From an uncultured Phascolarctobacterium sp. (GTDB taxonomy: Bacteria; Bacillota; Negativicutes; Acidaminococcales; Acidaminococcaceae), in contig NZ_CALDXR010000038.1 of the NCBI RefSeq assembly GCF_937920985.1, positions 1-53,130 on the forward strand: 53,130 nt of DNA, written 5' to 3'. Positions 51,579 through 53,130 of this stretch are shown here, piece by piece; the stretch's first letter is position 1; every line of letters begins with the position of its first letter. A program made the position numbers and the translations under genes. Below the pieces are notes generated by a model. The model saw nothing but the letters and a program-made list of their open reading frames with translations, made no database searches and was not told the DNA's origin.

Positions 51579-52385
51579 TTAGTATTCAGCTAACTTAGCA
51601 GCAGCTTCCGGGCAACCTTTGGCAGCAGCCAGTTCAAAGTAGGTTTTGGAGCAGATTTTGTGGCCCATTGCCAGATATTGCTCGCCCAGCTTGTACATGT
51701 CTGCAGCGTATTCCATATCCTTCAGCTTAGCAGCAGCCTTCGGGCAGCCTTTGGCAGCAGCTAATTCAAAGTAGGTCTTGGAGCAGATTTTGTGGCCCAT
51801 GCCCAGGTATTGCTCGCCCAGCTTGTACATATCTTCTGCGTATTCCATGTCCTTCAGCTTAGCAGCAGCTTTCGGGCAGCCTTTGGCAGCAGCCAGTTCA
51901 AAGTAGGTCTTGGAGCAGATGCAATGGCCCATTGCCAGGTAATGCTCACCCAGGTTGTACATGTCTTGTGCATATTCCATGTCCTTCAGCTGTGCGATTG
52001 CTTCTTCAGAGCCTTTGGCAGCAGCCAGCTCCAGGTAGGTTTTGCCGCTGATGCAGTGGCCCATGCCCAGATATTGTTTAGCAAGCATCAGGCAGCCTGC
52101 AACGTATTCTTTTTCTTTTGCTTCAGCAGCAGCGATCTCTTCGTCGGTAACGCCGGCTTTTTCTTTGAACCATGCCATAATAGCATCCATATCTTCAGCC
52201 TTGTGCAGCACGCTTCTGAATTTATAGTCAATCACCTTGGTAGTATACAGGTACTCAACACCCAGGTCTAAGTCAAAATAATCCAATCCGAAAAATGTCA
52301 GAATACCATCAATAACAACCTCTGCATTAGCAGGATCCTTCGCCAGCTTAGCAATTTGTAAATACTTTTCAGCAACAGTCGTCAT
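51579..52385 (-). CDS. Sel1-like/TPR repeat protein with tandem 44-residue repeats
   Basis: 268 residues. A unique N-terminal part of about 90 residues ('EVVIDGILTFFGLDYFDLDL') is followed by four tandem helical repeats of about 44 residues ('LGEQYLAMGHKICSKTYFEL', then 'AAAKGCPKAAAKLKDMEYA'). The last three are nearly identical in protein and DNA (132-bp period), which points to recent duplication. There is no signal peptide, so a cytosolic scaffold is likely. Each repeat from the second on has two cysteines. It has its own promoter with a palindrome at the start site. Confidence 0.8.
   Translation of the reverse strand: MTTVAEKYLQIAKLAKDPANAEVVIDGILTFFGLDYFDLDLGVEYLYTTKVIDYKFRSVLHKAEDMDAIMAWFKEKAGVTDEEIAAAEAKEKEYVAGCLMLAKQYLGMGHCISGKTYLELAAAKGSEEAIAQLKDMEYAQDMYNLGEHYLAMGHCICSKTYFELAAAKGCPKAAAKLKDMEYAEDMYKLGEQYLGMGHKICSKTYFELAAAKGCPKAAAKLKDMEYAADMYKLGEQYLAMGHKICSKTYFELAAAKGCPEAAAKLAEY
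51591..52116 (-). repeat. 132-bp tandem coding repeat
   Basis: Four copies (the first most diverged) encode the Sel1-like units; the GTATTCCAT...TCCTTCAGC segment recurs at 132-bp steps, for example at 51707 and 51839. Confidence 0.8.
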
Positions 52386-52433
52386 TTAAAAAACCTCTCT
52401 TTTTCATTCTTTTGTAAGAATAATCAATTATTA

Positions 52434-52482
52434 GTTCCTTAGGAACCAATATAATCATATCACGATTGAAAATAATTATCAA
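52434..52482 (-). promoter_or_regulatory. Promoter and palindrome of the Sel1 gene
   Basis: Minus strand: -35 TTGATA (52477-52482), 17-base spacer, -10 TATGAT (52454-52459). GTTCC-TTA-GGAAC (52434-52446) is a perfect palindrome at the expected transcription start, a candidate operator. Confidence 0.65.
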
Positions 52483-52754
52483 CTATCTATATGGGAAATA
52501 GTAGGAAAATGGGAGATAGAGGGGAAAGATTTTGCTATGCTGCCTTTTGCCTCTTGGCATATTCGTGATTTTGCTTTATTGGCGAATACGCTGATTAAAA
52601 TTCTTGCGAGAGGTGTGGGACAGAACGAAGTTGCCAGAACTCTTGTCAAATGCCGGTTGGTGTGTTATAGTAAAGTTATCTTTGGAGGCTGGCTGCCTTC
52701 TTAAAAGCCTGATTACCGCTTGCGGTATATGCTGAGAAAGGCTCTCCTAGGGGA

Positions 52755-52829
52755 GAGCTGTCGCCCGTCAGGGCGACTGAGAGGGGTTTGCTGTCTTTAC
52801 TTTTGCTATCATTCCCACTCTCCCCTCCT
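52755..52829 (+). repeat. 75-bp intergenic repeat, copy 1
   Basis: About 75 bases (GAGCTGTCgCCCG... to ...CCCACTCTCCCCTCCT) recur at 53056-53130 with a few changes, mostly compensatory in the GTCGCC/GGCGAC hairpin. Confidence 0.85.
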
Positions 52830-53055
52830 CAGAGAGGCTTTCTGCTACCGAAGCTTTTAGCACCCCCTTTAGTCGCCTACGGCGACAGTTCCCCCAAGGG
52901 GGAACCAAGGTAAGTCAGCTTTAAGCCTGACTTCTTGCCTGCCCCTCGGGGAAGGTGGCTGCGAACGCAGTGAGCAGACGGAAGGGTTGTACCTGATTAC
53001 CGCTTGCGGTTTTGTATGTTAGCGCAAAGCGACACTAAGAGACTCCCCTTGGGGG

Positions 53056-53130
53056 GAGCTGTCACCCGCTAGGGTGACTGAGAGGGGTTTGCTGTCTTTA
53101 CTTTTGCTATCATTCCCACTCTCCCCTCCT
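53056..53130 (+). repeat. 75-bp intergenic repeat, copy 2
   Basis: The second copy, running to the window edge. The hairpin arms read GTCACCC/GGGTGAC instead of GTCGCCC/GGGCGAC, so the pairing is kept. Confidence 0.85.

Larger units (their letters stand above)
52386..53130. other. Long gene-free stretch with dispersed repeat modules
   Basis: Beyond the Sel1 promoter no gene is supported. From about 52700 the DNA is a patchwork of short inverted repeats (CTCTCCTAGGGGAGAG, GTCGCCcgtcaGGGCGAC, CCCCCAAGGGGG) and repeated modules typical of dispersed intergenic repeats in Firmicutes. Confidence 0.7.

Noticed and set aside
51591..52116. Regular 132-bp repeats considered as CRISPR or satellite
   Set aside because: They are in frame, encode helical repeats and have no spacer structure.
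52533..52704. Short + frame 'MLPFASWHIRDFALLANTLI...'
   Set aside because: About 55 codons, no ribosome binding site, no recognisable similarity, beside noncoding repeats.
52755..53130. Hairpin repeats considered as a CRISPR array
   Set aside because: Only two long copies 301 bp apart, no uniform repeat-spacer pattern and no cas genes.

Overview
This 53 kb window looks like the chromosome of an anaerobic, diderm Firmicute of the class Negativicutes (Acidaminococcaceae or a near relative is my guess). The reasons: a type IV pilus secretin, which needs an outer membrane, sits beside Firmicute-style genes such as sepF, typA, a D-amino-acid-transaminase relative and rubredoxin. Promoters are often of the extended -10 type (TGnTATAAT), and ribosome binding sites are strong AGGAGG types. 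The taxon is inferred, because no rRNA is present.

Layout. 1-2.1 kb: a lipoprotein of an iron/cobalamin-type ABC importer and a divergent LysR regulator. 2.2-12.1 kb: core genes, comprising an Eis-like GNAT with a DUF2156 protein, an S-component-like membrane protein with a class IV aminotransferase relative that lacks the PLP lysine, a KefB-type antiporter, pilT-pilB and a short secretin. 12.3-18.7 kb: a DUF234-type ATPase, a decayed IS66, and two IS30 fragments around two small genes. 18.7-31.5 kb: an AT-richer leftward operon of eight genes (HerA-like ATPase, Ycf46-like AAA ATPase, a coiled-coil membrane protein, zinc-ribbon proteins and a 1406-residue acidic protein with zincin and HD domains). 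I could not match this operon to a described system. Two more genes, one fusing a zinc ribbon to an L7/L12-type domain, appear to have been cut off from its 3' end by IS30, and IS110 sits in its promoter region.

31.5-39.3 kb: the IS110 with a frameshifted transposase and a long upstream leader, then a second AT-rich leftward cluster. It encodes an SPFH remnant, two membrane proteins with J-like domains that lack HPD, a C-type-lectin-fold protein, an amidase, an L,D-transpeptidase and a frameshifted secreted protein, which together suggest an envelope function. 39.6-51.4 kb: core genes, comprising an XRE regulator, rubredoxin behind a PerR-like box, uvrA-uvrC, an Rpn-type nuclease with a duplicated tail, an Asp/Glu racemase, sepF, typA and tRNA genes for Asp, Gly and Trp. 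51.5-53.1 kb: a Sel1-repeat protein and an intergenic stretch with a repeated 75-bp module.

The best candidate for an undescribed system is the HerA/Ycf46 operon. It has two motor ATPases of different classes, a membrane coiled-coil protein, repeated zinc ribbons and a large toxin-like multidomain protein behind its own intra-operon hairpin. Its biological role (conflict, secretion or stress) is inference only.
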